Source: Actinomyces oris (lineage in GTDB: Bacteria > Actinomycetota > Actinomycetes > Actinomycetales > Actinomycetaceae). Taken from it: DNA of 64,000 bases. A model generated the notes under the pieces. It did not search any database, was not told the origin of the DNA, and was given only the letters and a program-made list of their open reading frames with translations. This document shows positions 44,457 to 54,360 of the stretch, one piece after another. How positions within the stretch are numbered: the stretch's first letter is position 1; each line of letters begins with the position of its first letter. Location of the stretch: the NCBI RefSeq assembly GCF_001937445.1, contig NZ_MSKS01000001.1:1-64000 (forward strand), in the 5' to 3' direction. The position numbers and the translations under genes are program-made.

Positions 44457-46760
44457 GTGACCCCGCAGCCCATGAGTCGACGCCAGCGTCGCGAGGCGGA
44501 ACGTGCTGCCGAAGCCGCTCGCCAGGTCGCTGAGGCACAGGTCGCAGCCGCCCCGTCGTCACCGTCGACGACGCACACCACTCACGTCGCCGGGGCCACT
44601 CGCCGCTCACGTCGCGACCTCCACGCCGACCACGCCGAGAACGGCGCCGCCTCCAGTCCCCTCACCGCTCCGAACCCATCGGCTCTCCCCGACGTTCCGC
44701 TTGCCCCGCAGAAGCAGAACCACCCACAGCGGCCCGTGGCGCCGGCAGCGGCGTCAGACACGCGGACGGGAGCGCGCCCAGGGAGCGATGCGGCGCCGTC
44801 GGTCTTCGGAGACCCGGCGCCGTCGCAGCCCGTCGCACCAATGAGCCGGATGGCTCGTCGGCGTCAGAGCGCCATTGAACGGCCCGAGCCCACCTCCCAG
44901 CAGCCCTTGCAGACGCCGGCGGCTCAGGCGCACAGCGCCGCATCTGCGGCCCCGTCCGTCTTCACCTCCTCGCCGCGGGTCACCGGTGACACTCGCCCCA
45001 CCCGGCGCTCCCGCAAGGACCTGCGGACCGCCCAGGTCTTCGAGGACACCCAACAGACGCGGGAGAACCCCGCCGTCGAGAGTGCTGCGCAGCCCCAGGC
45101 TCACCGCCCCGAGGACCACTCCGAGAGCCGCTACGACCAGCGCCGCTCTCATCGTGGCCACCAGGCCGCGCCCGCAGCGGCATCATCAACGCCCTCGGCG
45201 CTGTCGCCCCTGGTCGCGGCCTCACTGGCCGAGTCCACCTCAAGGCTTGAGCCGGCATCCGCTCACCCCACCAGCGCCACGCCGTGGTGGGCCGCTAGTG
45301 ACACGGCTTCTGCTTCGCCCAGTGACACGCAGCGTCACGGTCACGGTCATCGGCACGCAGCCGCGCAGACCGCCCCCGCCGAGCCGGGAGCCGGGGTGAC
45401 CTCCGAACCTGCCTCCCGATCCGCCGGCCGCCGTCGGCAACGCGCCTCAGCAGCAGCCCCCGCCGGCGCCTCGACCGCCTCGGCCAACCCCGTCGTCGCC
45501 TCCACGCCCCACCACGCCGCCTCTTTCGGCGTCCCCGGCACGCAGACGGACGGCGCCGCCACCCAGACGCCGCGAGCCGAAGCGCCGGCGCCCGTGGAGC
45601 TGGCTCCCCAGGCGTCCTCCGCACCCGAGGCGCCCCATGAGATCCGGTTCTCGCAGCGGATCACGGACTTCCGCGGCGCCGAGACCATCGAGGTCCCCGA
45701 GGTCCGCAAGATCATGGCCGCACGCAAGGCCGGGGTGCCGCTCGCGGACGAGGAGACCATCCACGCCATCAAGGCCGCCCGGAGCGCCAGGAAGACCAAG
45801 TCCGTGCGGACGGCCGCCCAGACCAAGCGAGGCAAGGCAGCCGACGAGGCCGCCGCCCCGACGTCGTCGGTCAGGGCCAAGGCAGCATCGAAGCCGGACA
45901 CGCACCGCGACTCCTCAACCGGCCCCGCCCCAGCCCGTCCCGTCCGCCGCCGCACCGGCTCAGGGATCCTGGGGCGCACCGCCGTCCTGTCGGTCCTGGC
46001 CATGGCCACAGTGCTCGCCCCCTTGTCCAGCCACCTCGACAACACCCCGCTGGCCTCGGCCGCCATGAAGATGCACCCCAGCGGCTCCACCACGCAGAGC
46101 CCGGCCGCCGCTGGGACGAAGGCCTCCTCCGTGGCCAGCGCCGTGCTCGGCAGCGACGACCTGGACGACGACTCCGACACCCAGCTGTCCAACGTGCCCG
46201 ACGCCGCCACCCGGGCCAGGATCCGCGAGGCCTACCAGAACGCTGCCAAGACCTGCTCCTCAGCCACCGGCGCCTCCGGCGACACCAGTGCCTTCAGCTC
46301 CAAGCCGCAGCTGTTCTACCCGATGCTTCCGGGCACCTACGAGATCTCCTCCGAGTACGGTTACCGCACCCACCCCACCCTCGGCTACCGCAAGCTGCAC
46401 GCCGGTCAGGACATGGCCGCCCCCGTGGGGACCCCCATCTACGCGGTCGCCGCCGGCACCGTCACCACCGCCGGCATGGTCGACGGCACCGGAACCATCA
46501 CCATCAAGCACGAGATCGACGGCCAGGTCTGGTACACCAGCTACCTGCACATGTACGAGGACGGTATCTACGTCAAGGCCGGTGACACCGTCACGGCCGG
46601 CCAGATGATCGCCGGAGTGGGTAACACGGGCCGGTCCTCCGGTTCTCACCTGCACTTCGAGGTGCGCACCAAGGACGACACCGCCGACGAGTCCACCGTG
46701 GAGCCGTGGGGCTGGCTCAAGCAGCACAACGCCGTCGAGCTCACCACCAACTGCAGCTGA
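44457..46760 (+). CDS. M23-family peptidase with long disordered N-terminal region
   Basis: 767 residues from the GTG at 44457, chosen because CTGGAGG lies upstream. About 500 residues are Ala/Pro/Ser/Arg-rich and probably disordered, starting with a basic RRQRREAERAAEAAR helix. One transmembrane segment (about 505-525, TAVLSVLAMATVLAPLS) follows. The C-terminal 150 residues are a LytM/M23 domain with zinc ligands H648 and D652 (HAGQD) and H731/H733 (HLHFEV), all intact. It should cut peptidoglycan cross-links outside the membrane, with a large cytoplasmic arm that might be regulatory. GDPD starts 12 bp later. Confidence 0.85.
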   Translation: MTPQPMSRRQRREAERAAEAARQVAEAQVAAAPSSPSTTHTTHVAGATRRSRRDLHADHAENGAASSPLTAPNPSALPDVPLAPQKQNHPQRPVAPAAASDTRTGARPGSDAAPSVFGDPAPSQPVAPMSRMARRRQSAIERPEPTSQQPLQTPAAQAHSAASAAPSVFTSSPRVTGDTRPTRRSRKDLRTAQVFEDTQQTRENPAVESAAQPQAHRPEDHSESRYDQRRSHRGHQAAPAAASSTPSALSPLVAASLAESTSRLEPASAHPTSATPWWAASDTASASPSDTQRHGHGHRHAAAQTAPAEPGAGVTSEPASRSAGRRRQRASAAAPAGASTASANPVVASTPHHAASFGVPGTQTDGAATQTPRAEAPAPVELAPQASSAPEAPHEIRFSQRITDFRGAETIEVPEVRKIMAARKAGVPLADEETIHAIKAARSARKTKSVRTAAQTKRGKAADEAAAPTSSVRAKAASKPDTHRDSSTGPAPARPVRRRTGSGILGRTAVLSVLAMATVLAPLSSHLDNTPLASAAMKMHPSGSTTQSPAAAGTKASSVASAVLGSDDLDDDSDTQLSNVPDAATRARIREAYQNAAKTCSSATGASGDTSAFSSKPQLFYPMLPGTYEISSEYGYRTHPTLGYRKLHAGQDMAAPVGTPIYAVAAGTVTTAGMVDGTGTITIKHEIDGQVWYTSYLHMYEDGIYVKAGDTVTAGQMIAGVGNTGRSSGSHLHFEVRTKDDTADESTVEPWGWLKQHNAVELTTNCS

Positions 46761-46772
46761 GGGAGACCCACT

Positions 46773-47528
46773 GTGCCGCCTGCCGCGTCACGAACCCGCC
46801 GCCCTGCCGTCATCGCCCACCGCGGCGGCGGACGCGAGGTTCCTGAGAACACCTGGAGCGCCGTCGAGCACGTGGCCGCGCTCGGGCTGGAGTGGATGGA
46901 GACCGACCTTCGGTTGACCGCCGACGGCGTCGTCGTGCTCAGCCACGACGAGGACCTGTACCGCACCGCGAACGACCCCCGCACCGTCGGCGAGGTCATG
47001 TGGGCCGAGCTGGCCGACCTCGACTCCGGCGACGGGCGCGGCTTCGTCCGGCTCGACGACGCCCTGTACGCCCATCCGGAGATGAAGTTCAACATCGACC
47101 TCAAGGACTCCAGCGTCGTCCAGGCCGCCCTGCAGACGGTGCGCGACGCCCAGGCCCTCGACCGAGTCCGGTTCGCCTCCTTCTCCGCTCGTCGGCTGGC
47201 CGTGCTGCGCCGCCAGGAGCCACGGGCCATGACCTCACTGGGCGTCAGTGACGTGCTCGGACTCATGCTGCGCAGCGAGGCGGCCGTCCCCCTGCCCCAG
47301 ACCCGCTGGGGCTGGACCCGCGGCAGGGTCGACGCCGTCCAGGTGCCGGAGAGCTACCACGGCGTCCCGGTGGTCACCCGCCGCTTCGTGGCCTCCGCGC
47401 ACATCGCGGGCCTGGAGGTCCACGTCTGGACGGTGGACGATCCCGAGCGGATGCGCCACCTGGCCGACCTCAACGTGGACGCCATCATGACCGACGTCCC
47501 CAGCCTCGCCCTCAAGACTTTGGGGTGA
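46773..47528 (+). CDS. Glycerophosphodiester phosphodiesterase
   Basis: 251 residues. The GDPD motifs are AHRGGGREVPENTWSAVEHV at the N-terminus, MEXDLRLTADGVVVLSHDE (as WMETDLRLTADG) and KFNIDLKD, then HVWTVDDPERM near the C-terminus. It hydrolyses glycerophosphodiesters to glycerol-3-phosphate and an alcohol. There is no signal peptide, so it is cytoplasmic. A GTG start preceded by GGGAGA lies 12 bp after the M23 gene, suggesting co-transcription. Confidence 0.92.
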   Translation: MPPAASRTRRPAVIAHRGGGREVPENTWSAVEHVAALGLEWMETDLRLTADGVVVLSHDEDLYRTANDPRTVGEVMWAELADLDSGDGRGFVRLDDALYAHPEMKFNIDLKDSSVVQAALQTVRDAQALDRVRFASFSARRLAVLRRQEPRAMTSLGVSDVLGLMLRSEAAVPLPQTRWGWTRGRVDAVQVPESYHGVPVVTRRFVASAHIAGLEVHVWTVDDPERMRHLADLNVDAIMTDVPSLALKTLG

Positions 47529-47670
47529 GCCTCGCTGCTTCCTGCTGATGACGGGAGTGCGGTTTCTGCTCCTTATTGAGAACGCAGGTGTCCTCCCAAA
47601 CGACGGAGGCATTACTGGCCAGGAATGCTATCTTTGAAACGTAGGTAATGAGCACGTCCCGGGGGCTTTC

Positions 47671-48393
47671 ATGCATACTCGTATTCGTCGAATGGGTCAG
47701 CGTAACTTCATTTATGCTGCTCTGCGTGACGAGCTCATGCGCGACGTGTTTGTTGAGAGGATGGGAGACTTCGCGTCCTGGCGATATCAGGTGGATCTAG
47801 CGTCGCAACGTATTGTGATGACGTCAGACCGCGGCGAGGTGACGGCCAAGGTTCACCTGCTGGCAACCGTTGCGGTGAAGCCGCCCACGTTGATGTGGGG
47901 GTACTCGGATGTGCTGGCGCGGTTTCCGGATGCGACACGGCTTGCCCACAAGGTGTTCGAGTACGGCCTGGAGCATCACGAGGCGGAGCTCACCACGCCG
48001 CAGGTCCCCTATACGCTTCCTGGGGATGAGGATCCGGAAGCCGTGATCGTGGATGTGGCCCACGATATTGGCAGCGCAGCCCTGACGATCTTCGGGGACC
48101 ACTACTATTATTATGGTTCATCGTTCAGGAGCGGATCGTACGCGGTGCTTCTGCTGGAGGACCTTTCGGTGACAGTCCCACCGATTACGCTGGATTATCT
48201 CCAGCCACGACTGGGGGACTACCTGCTGTGGGTGGATGACCCAGTGTGGTCGTTGGAAGGCCTCGTGGAACTGATGCCGGGCTGGAGCCTGGAGCTGGAG
48301 GACGGCGATGACGGCTGGCGGCACGTATGCATCACGGACGACGCCGGCCAGACCTTGAGTGGCCCGCTACCCGAGCCGTATATCGGCGAATAG
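47671..48393 (+). CDS. DUF6882-like protein
   Basis: 240 residues, no signal or membrane segment. Its N-terminal RNFIYAALRDELMRDVFVER then GDFASWRYQVDLA and LLATVAVKPPTLMWGYSD resemble DUF6882, a domain of unknown role in actinobacterial proteins. The C-terminal part is acidic and has DYLLWVDDPVWSLEGLVEL. Codon use is less GC-biased than that of the neighbours, a mild sign of transfer. It is convergent with the tRNA gene. The assignment is tentative. Confidence 0.55.
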   Translation: MHTRIRRMGQRNFIYAALRDELMRDVFVERMGDFASWRYQVDLASQRIVMTSDRGEVTAKVHLLATVAVKPPTLMWGYSDVLARFPDATRLAHKVFEYGLEHHEAELTTPQVPYTLPGDEDPEAVIVDVAHDIGSAALTIFGDHYYYYGSSFRSGSYAVLLLEDLSVTVPPITLDYLQPRLGDYLLWVDDPVWSLEGLVELMPGWSLELEDGDDGWRHVCITDDAGQTLSGPLPEPYIGE

Positions 48394-48442
48394 TGCGCAG
48401 GGCCGACCGGTAGGCCGAACCAACTGCGCACTGATGCTGTGG

Positions 48443-48515
48443 TGCCCCGGACAGGATTCGAACCTGCGACCTTCTGCTCCGGAGGCAGACGCTCTATCCA
48501 CTGAGCTACCGGGGC
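48443..48515 (-). tRNA. tRNA-Arg (anticodon CCG)
   Basis: On the minus strand a cloverleaf starts GCCCCGGTAGCTCAGTGGAT. It has a 7-bp acceptor stem (GCCCCGG/CCGGGGC) and the anticodon stem TCTGC/GCAGA with loop CTCCGGA. The T-loop is TTCGAAT, followed by discriminator A. CCA is not encoded. It reads CGG codons and lies just upstream of argS on the other strand. Confidence 0.96.
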
Positions 48516-48647
48516 CCGAGGCGTGACTGTACCAGCGTCCCGGTCCCGGTGCGAAACCGGCACGAGACTGCGACATGTCCCACGATGCCCGGCAGCTGCC
48601 GGCCTCCCTCGTGATCCGGCCCGTCCGTTGACGGTACGCTGACGCGC

Positions 48648-50333
48648 GTGACCCCAGAAGAGCTTGCCGCAGCCATCCGCACCGTTCTGGAGGAGGCCTC
48701 CGCCGAGGGCTCCCTCGCCCTGACCTCCGCCGAGATTCCCGCCCCCCGCGTCGAGCGCCCTCGCAACCGCGATCACGGTGACTGGTCCACCAACGTGGCC
48801 ATGCAGTTGGCCAAGAAGGCCGGCACCAAGCCGCGCGATCTCGCCGAGCTCCTCGTCCCGCGCCTTGAGGCCCTCGACGGCGTCGCCTCCGTGGAGGTCG
48901 CCGGCCCCGGCTTCCTCAACATCCGCCTCGACGCCGCCAGCGCCGGCGAGCTCGCCCGCTCCATCGTCGAGGCCGGTGAGACCTACGGCCGCAACGACTC
49001 CCTGAGCGGCCAGCACATCAACCTCGAGTACGTCTCGGCCAACCCCACCGGGCCGGTCCACCTGGGTGGCGCCCGCTGGGCCGCCGTCGGCGACTCCCTG
49101 GCCCGAATCCTGTCCGCCTGCGGTGCCCAGGTCACCCGGGAGTACTACTTCAACGACCACGGCACCCAGATCGACCGCTTCGCCCGCTCCCTGCTGGCCT
49201 CCGCCCGCGGTGAGCAGACCCCTGAGGACGGCTACGGCGGCGCCTACATCAGCGAGATCGCCCAGCAGGTGACCGCCGACGAGCTCGCCGCCGGCCGCCC
49301 CGATCCGGCCACCCTGCCCGACGCCGAGGCCACCGAGGTCTTCCGGTCCCGCGGCGTCGACCTCATGTTCGCCGCCGTCAAGGCCGAGCTGCACGCCTTC
49401 CGCTCCGACTTCGACGTCTTCTTCCACGAGGACTCCCTGCACACCTCCGGCGCCGTCGAGCGCGCCATCGCCCGCCTGCGTGAGCGCGGCGTCATCGAGG
49501 AGCGCGACGGCGCCACCTGGCTGCGCACCACCGACTTCGGGGATGACAAGGACCGCGTCCTCATCAAGTCCGACGGCAACGCCGCCTACTTCGCCGCCGA
49601 CCTCGCCTACTACCTGGATAAGCGCGAGCGCGGCGCCGACTGCGCCCTCTACCTGCTCGGGGCCGACCACCACGGATACATCGGCCGGATGATGGCCATG
49701 TGCGCGGCCTTCGGGGACACCCCCGGCACCAACATGCAGATCCTCATCGGTCAGCTCGTCAACCTCGTGCGCAACGGCGTCCCAGTGCGCATGTCCAAGC
49801 GCGCCGGCACCATCGTCACCCTGGAGGACCTGGTCGACGCCGTCGGCGTGGACGCTGCCCGCTACGCCCTGGCCCGTTCCTCCATGGACTCCATGATCGA
49901 CATCGACCTGGACCTGCTGGCCTCCTCCACCTCCGACAACCCCGTCTACTACGTCCAGTACGCTCACGCCCGCACCCGCAACGTGGCCCGCAACGCCGCC
50001 GAGCACGGCGTGAGCCGCGACCCGAACGAGGCGCCCTTCGAGCCCGGTGCCCTGGACGATCCGGCCGACGCCACCCTGCTGGGGGTCCTGGCCCAGTTCC
50101 CCGCAACCGTTGCCCAGGCCGCGCAGCTGCGCGAGCAGCACCGCGTGGCCCGCTACCTCGAGCAGCTCGCCGCCGCCTACCACGCCTGGTACGGCGCCAC
50201 TCGCGTCACCCCCCGTGGGGACGACGCCGTGAGCGCCGGGCACGTGGCCCGCCTGTGGCTCAACGACGCCGTCGGTCAGGTCCTGGCCAACGGGCTCGAC
50301 CTGCTGGGCGTGAGCGCGCCCGAGAGGATGTGA
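48648..50333 (+). CDS. argS: Arginyl-tRNA synthetase
   Basis: 561 residues. The N-terminal Add-1 domain leads into [20 protein letters not shown] with the class I signature HLGG and the later VRMSKRAGT in place of KMSKS. DALR anticodon-binding helices end the protein ([17 protein letters not shown]). It charges tRNA-Arg, whose gene is 130 bp upstream. A GTG start at 48648 is used. lysA starts six bases after the stop. Confidence 0.97.
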   Translation: MTPEELAAAIRTVLEEASAEGSLALTSAEIPAPRVERPRNRDHGDWSTNVAMQLAKKAGTKPRDLAELLVPRLEALDGVASVEVAGPGFLNIRLDAASAGELARSIVEAGETYGRNDSLSGQHINLEYVSANPTGPVHLGGARWAAVGDSLARILSACGAQVTREYYFNDHGTQIDRFARSLLASARGEQTPEDGYGGAYISEIAQQVTADELAAGRPDPATLPDAEATEVFRSRGVDLMFAAVKAELHAFRSDFDVFFHEDSLHTSGAVERAIARLRERGVIEERDGATWLRTTDFGDDKDRVLIKSDGNAAYFAADLAYYLDKRERGADCALYLLGADHHGYIGRMMAMCAAFGDTPGTNMQILIGQLVNLVRNGVPVRMSKRAGTIVTLEDLVDAVGVDAARYALARSSMDSMIDIDLDLLASSTSDNPVYYVQYAHARTRNVARNAAEHGVSRDPNEAPFEPGALDDPADATLLGVLAQFPATVAQAAQLREQHRVARYLEQLAAAYHAWYGATRVTPRGDDAVSAGHVARLWLNDAVGQVLANGLDLLGVSAPERM

Positions 50334-50339
50334 GAGTCG

Positions 50340-51800
50340 ATGACCGACCAGATTCCCGCCGGTGAGCCGCCCCTGGGGGCGCTGGCCTGTCCGGAGCCCG
50401 AGGACCGTCCCGACCTGTGGCCCACGACGGCGCGGCGCACGGACGACGGCGAGCTCGCTCTGGGCGGGCTGACCGTCTCCGAGATTCTCGCCGAGGCCCC
50501 CAGCCCCGTCTTCGTCCTGGACGAGGCCGACCTGCGCGGCCGAGCAGCCTCCTGGGCCGCCGCCATGCACGAGGAGTTCTGGCCCAGCTACGGCATGGCC
50601 GGGGGAGAGGCCTTCTACGCAGGCAAGGCCTTCCTGACCACCAAGGTCGCCCAGTGGGTCCTCGAGGAGGGCATGGGCATCGACACCGCCAGCCGCGGCG
50701 AGCTCGCCGTGGGACTGGCCGCTCTGCAGGAGGTGGACGGGGCGGAGGCCACCACGGACGCCACCCGTCTGGGCCTGCACGGCAACGGCAAGACGCAGGC
50801 CGAGATCGCCGTCGCCCTCACCCACCACGTGGGCCACCTCGTCCTCGACTCCCTCGAGGAGGTCGACCTCGCCGTCCGCGCCGTGCGAGAGCTGCGCGCC
50901 AGCGGCGTCTACGGGGCCGAGGAGACCGGCAAGGTCATGGTGCGCCTGACCACCGGTGTGCACGCCGGGGGCCACGAGTACATCTCCACCGGCCACGAGG
51001 ACCAGAAGTTCGGCCTCTCCATCCACGCCGGTACCGCCCGGCAGGCCATCGACGCAATCATCGCCGCCCCCGAGCTCGAGCTGCACGGGCTGCACTCCCA
51101 CATCGGCTCCCAGATCCTGGACTTGGCCGGCTTCCGGGAGGCCGTCGGCATCGTCCTCACCCTGCGCCACGAGGTCGCCGCAGATACCGGGCACCTGTGC
51201 CCGGAGGTCGACCTGGGCGGTGGCTACGGCATCGCCTACACCGGGGCCGACCCGGTGCCGCCCAGCCCGGCGCAGGTTGCCCGCACCCTGGCTGAGGCCG
51301 TGCGCGAGACCTGCGAGCGTCTTGGAGACGAGGTCCCCACCGTCTCCATCGAGCCCGGCCGCGCAGTCGCCGGCCCGACGACGGTCACCCTCTACACCGT
51401 CACCGGCCTCAAGCACGTCGAGCTGGGGGAGGGGGCCTCACGCCTCTACGTCAGCATTGACGGCGGCATGAGCGACAACATCCGCCCCGCCCTCTACGAG
51501 GCCGCCTACACGGCCCTGGTCGCCAACCGCCGCCCCGACCCGCAGGCCGGGCTGGTGCGCAGCCGGGTGGTGGGCAAGCACTGCGAGTCCGGCGACGTCG
51601 TCGTGCGTGACGTGGACCTGCCCGCCGACCTGGCCGTCGGCGACGTGCTGGCCGTTCCCGCCACCGGCGCCTACGGGCGTTCCATGGCCTCCAACTACAA
51701 CCTCTTCACCCGCCCCGGCGTGCGCTGGGTGCGCGAGGGTGAGTCGGGCTGGGTCCTGCGCCCCGAGACCATCGAGGACCTCCTGCGCCTTGAGGGCTGA
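50340..51800 (+). CDS. lysA: Diaminopimelate decarboxylase
   Basis: 486 residues. The PLP lysine is in FYAGKAFLTTKV. Other motifs are GIDTASRGELAVGL, HSHIGSQI, VDLGGGYGI, EPGRAVAGP, and KHCESGDVV with the substrate-binding Cys, near the C-terminus. It makes lysine from meso-diaminopimelate. An N-terminal extension of about 35 residues precedes the family start. It is directly downstream of argS, a common actinobacterial arrangement, and ends at a rho-independent terminator. Confidence 0.96.
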   Translation: MTDQIPAGEPPLGALACPEPEDRPDLWPTTARRTDDGELALGGLTVSEILAEAPSPVFVLDEADLRGRAASWAAAMHEEFWPSYGMAGGEAFYAGKAFLTTKVAQWVLEEGMGIDTASRGELAVGLAALQEVDGAEATTDATRLGLHGNGKTQAEIAVALTHHVGHLVLDSLEEVDLAVRAVRELRASGVYGAEETGKVMVRLTTGVHAGGHEYISTGHEDQKFGLSIHAGTARQAIDAIIAAPELELHGLHSHIGSQILDLAGFREAVGIVLTLRHEVAADTGHLCPEVDLGGGYGIAYTGADPVPPSPAQVARTLAEAVRETCERLGDEVPTVSIEPGRAVAGPTTVTLYTVTGLKHVELGEGASRLYVSIDGGMSDNIRPALYEAAYTALVANRRPDPQAGLVRSRVVGKHCESGDVVVRDVDLPADLAVGDVLAVPATGAYGRSMASNYNLFTRPGVRWVREGESGWVLRPETIEDLLRLEG

Positions 51801-51826
51801 GGTCTCCGTTCGGTCATTCGCTGAAG

Positions 51827-51870
51827 CGCCGTCGTTCCAGGAACGAATTCCTGCAACGACGGCGTTTCTG
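51827..51870 (+). terminator. Rho-independent terminator of argS-lysA
   Basis: CGCCGTCGTT pairs with AACGACGGCG, with an inner CAGGA/TCCTG stem and CGAAT at the tip, followed by TTTCTG. It begins 27 bp after the lysA stop. Confidence 0.8.
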
Positions 51871-51879
51871 CATGTGTCC

Positions 51880-52288
51880 TGATAAAACAATGAGTCAAAT
51901 CTGAAAACGACAACAATCTTAAAGAAGACTGAGTGTATCTGCTTCGAAGTCCGGGTGGATGGTCAATTATTTTGGAGGGCTGACACAACTGCACTGCGGC
52001 CTGCCTGATAGGGGCGGCACAGGGTTGGCATAGCTTGGCGGTAGATGGCTTGTAGGATTCCTACAAAATAACGAGTTGACGCTTGTCAGAATAAGCAAAT
52101 TCAGATGTGATGAGACTGTGACGTCGTGCGTGTTTTGAGTGTTCCCTATTCCCAAACAGTCGGTTTGTGACACAGTGGTCTTGGTCATCACGGGGCGGCC
52201 TTTCCCTCTCCTGAACAGACGGTGGGAACGTTCGGTGATGCTTCACAAGGCAGACCCTTGTCATCTATGCCAGGAATCCGGAGAACCC
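51880..52288 (+). promoter_or_regulatory. AT-rich upstream region of the surface protein gene
   Basis: About 400 bp with no gene. A perfect dyad TGTAGGA-T-TCCTACA lies at 52051-52065, followed 11 bp later by TTGACG (52076-52081), a good -35. A matching -10 is not obvious. The leader would be about 180 nt. The dyad is well placed for a repressor or activator controlling surface protein expression. GGAGAA precedes the ATG at 52289. Confidence 0.5.
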
Positions 52289-54103
52289 ATGAACACCATG
52301 TCCACGGGCGCCGCCTCTCGGCCGGCCCTCACACGAGGGGCGGTGAGGGGGGCTGCCGCCATCCTCACTCTCTTCCTTGTCGCGATCCTGTCTCAGTTCG
52401 CTCCTCAGGCGAGCGCTGAGCAGAACAAGAGCGTCAACGTCACCAACCTGTCTCTGACTCGGGTGGACGGCAACAACATTGAGCAGGAAGGGAAGCTCAA
52501 CACCTACGACCTCGCCCGCCTCAGCTTCGACTGGAGCGGCGTTGACGCCAACCTCAAGAGCGGCGACTCCTTCACGATCGGTCTGGGTGAGTACTTCACC
52601 AACCTGCAGAACAGCGAGACCCACCCGATGACCGTCGAGTACGGCGGCAAGGATGTCGAGGTCGGTACCTGCACCCTGACCGTCAAGGACGTCACCTGCA
52701 CCTTCAACTCCAAGGTTGACGAGCTCAAGGCCGCCGGCTTCCACAACTTCAAGGGTTCCGGTTCCGCTCTGGTGTCCGTCGCCAAGGCCACCGACGTGCA
52801 GTCCGTTGACTTCACCGTCAACGGCGTCACCACCACCGTCACCCTGCCCGGTGGCGGCGGCATCGGCGGCCCCAAGGAGAGCGACTGGGAGCTCACCAAG
52901 TGGGCCTCCAGCTTCTACAACAACTACAAAGAGCTGACCTGGGGTGTGAACTTCGGGACCAACCAGACCACTGGTGACAAGCTCGGCAAGACCTTCGACG
53001 GCTCCCGCCAGAGCATCGTCTTCACCGACACCCTCGGTGGCGGCATGACCTTCAACCAGGCCGACGCCACCCGCACGGTCCTCAACCTGCGCCCGGCTGA
53101 CGGCAAGTCCATCCCGCTGACCAACGCCGCCGGCCAGGACGCCACCACCCAGTACGGTGACTACGACGTCAAGGTCACCTACTCCCAGGACGGCCGCACT
53201 GCGACCTACGAGGTGACCGGTCCGTTCCAGAACGGCACCAACTTCACCCTGGAGTACCCCGTCTCCTTCGTGGACGCCAACGGTAACGCCGTCGCCGCCA
53301 CGCGGGGCACCTCCTACGAGAACACCGTTAACCTCAACGGCACGGATCTGACCAGCACCCAGAAGCAGTCCTACGTCCAGTACTTCGACATCTCGGTCCA
53401 GATGGAGCCCGGCTTCGGCAGCTTCAACGTGACCAAGGTCATCGAGGGTGAGGCCGCCGCGAAGGCCGCCGGCTCCAGCTTCGTCGTCGACGTCGCCTAC
53501 GAGCTGCCGGCCGCTGCCAGCTCCTACCCGGACTGGAAGGCTCCCGAGGGCCAGAAGGCCACTGGCGAGGGCCGCACCGGAACCTCCTCCGTCACGGTCA
53601 AGCCCGGTGAGCCGGTCGCCTTCGACGGCACCTTCCCCGTGGGCACCAAGATCACGCTCACCGAGGACACCTCCAAGGCCCAGCCCGCCGCCTCCGGCTT
53701 CAGCTGGGGCGAGCCGGTCTTCACCATCGACAGCCAGAAGACCAACACCTTCACCATCCGCGACCAGGAGCTCGTCAAGGTCTCCCTGACCAACACGACG
53801 ACGACCACCTCGACGCCGCCGACGACCACGCAGACCCCGCCCGCGGTGACCACGCCGCCGACGACCACGCAGACCCCGCCCACCACGGTGGACAACCCGC
53901 CTGCCACCCCGCCGACCACCACGCAGCAGCCGCCGAGCACCCCGGGTGCTCCGGTGCCGCCCACCTCCACCCCGAAGACGCCGAACGGTGGTACCCCGCC
54001 GCTGGCGCACACCGGTGCTAACGCTGTTGCGCTCGTGCTGCTCGCCGGCGCCGGCCTGGGGGGCGGCGCCCTCCTGGTGGCTCGTCGCCGCAACGCCTCC
54101 TGA
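52289..54103 (+). CDS. LAHTG-anchored surface protein with DUF5979-like domain
   Basis: 604 residues. A signal peptide (AAAILTLFLVAILSQFAPQA) ends near SAEQ. The ectodomain has an adhesin-like Ig-type fold segment (VTNLSLTRVD..., SGDSFTIGLGEYFTN) and, from about 375-510, one DUF5979-like repeat (FNVTKVIEGEAAAKAAGSSF, GTFPVGTKITLTED). A Thr/Pro-rich stalk (TTTTTSTPPTTTQTPP...) precedes the sorting signal LAHTG, a hydrophobic helix and RRRNAS. Actinomyces sortases accept LAXTG motifs, so it should be covalently attached to the wall. A role in adhesion or coat is inferred; I cannot match it to a named protein. Confidence 0.8.
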   Translation: MNTMSTGAASRPALTRGAVRGAAAILTLFLVAILSQFAPQASAEQNKSVNVTNLSLTRVDGNNIEQEGKLNTYDLARLSFDWSGVDANLKSGDSFTIGLGEYFTNLQNSETHPMTVEYGGKDVEVGTCTLTVKDVTCTFNSKVDELKAAGFHNFKGSGSALVSVAKATDVQSVDFTVNGVTTTVTLPGGGGIGGPKESDWELTKWASSFYNNYKELTWGVNFGTNQTTGDKLGKTFDGSRQSIVFTDTLGGGMTFNQADATRTVLNLRPADGKSIPLTNAAGQDATTQYGDYDVKVTYSQDGRTATYEVTGPFQNGTNFTLEYPVSFVDANGNAVAATRGTSYENTVNLNGTDLTSTQKQSYVQYFDISVQMEPGFGSFNVTKVIEGEAAAKAAGSSFVVDVAYELPAAASSYPDWKAPEGQKATGEGRTGTSSVTVKPGEPVAFDGTFPVGTKITLTEDTSKAQPAASGFSWGEPVFTIDSQKTNTFTIRDQELVKVSLTNTTTTTSTPPTTTQTPPAVTTPPTTTQTPPTTVDNPPATPPTTTQQPPSTPGAPVPPTSTPKTPNGGTPPLAHTGANAVALVLLAGAGLGGGALLVARRRNAS

Positions 54104-54152
54104 ACGCGGGTAACCGCTTCTCGAGCCTGAACGCTCTGTCATCAGAGCCCAT

Positions 54153-54193
54153 CCAGTGGCCCCGACCCGGTTCAACCGGGTCGGGGCCACTGG
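54153..54193. terminator. Strong hairpin after the surface protein gene
   Basis: A perfect 18-bp stem (CCAGTGGCCCCGACCCGG and its complement) with a TTCAA loop lies 49 bp after the stop codon. No T-run follows, but the size and position fit a terminator in a GC-rich genome. Confidence 0.8.
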
Positions 54194-54360
54194 CCGTCTG
54201 CGCCCAGGGGCCGGTCGGTATCCCGCAGGCTCCGCTCGAGGTACCTGCCGGAAGCAGGAGATCCTCGTCCGATCGTCTCAGCCGTAGGGAGGAGGAGCCC
54301 TCCTCGCCAATCGTTCTCCTGAGGGGCGCTTATCGCAGTGCTGCTTTCTAACCTGAAGGC

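Noticed and set aside
48219-51416. Very long open frame (over 1000 codons) antisense to argS and lysA
   Set aside because: It mirrors two clear core genes, is Gly/Val/Ala/Asp-rich as expected for antisense of high-GC coding DNA, and has no domain.
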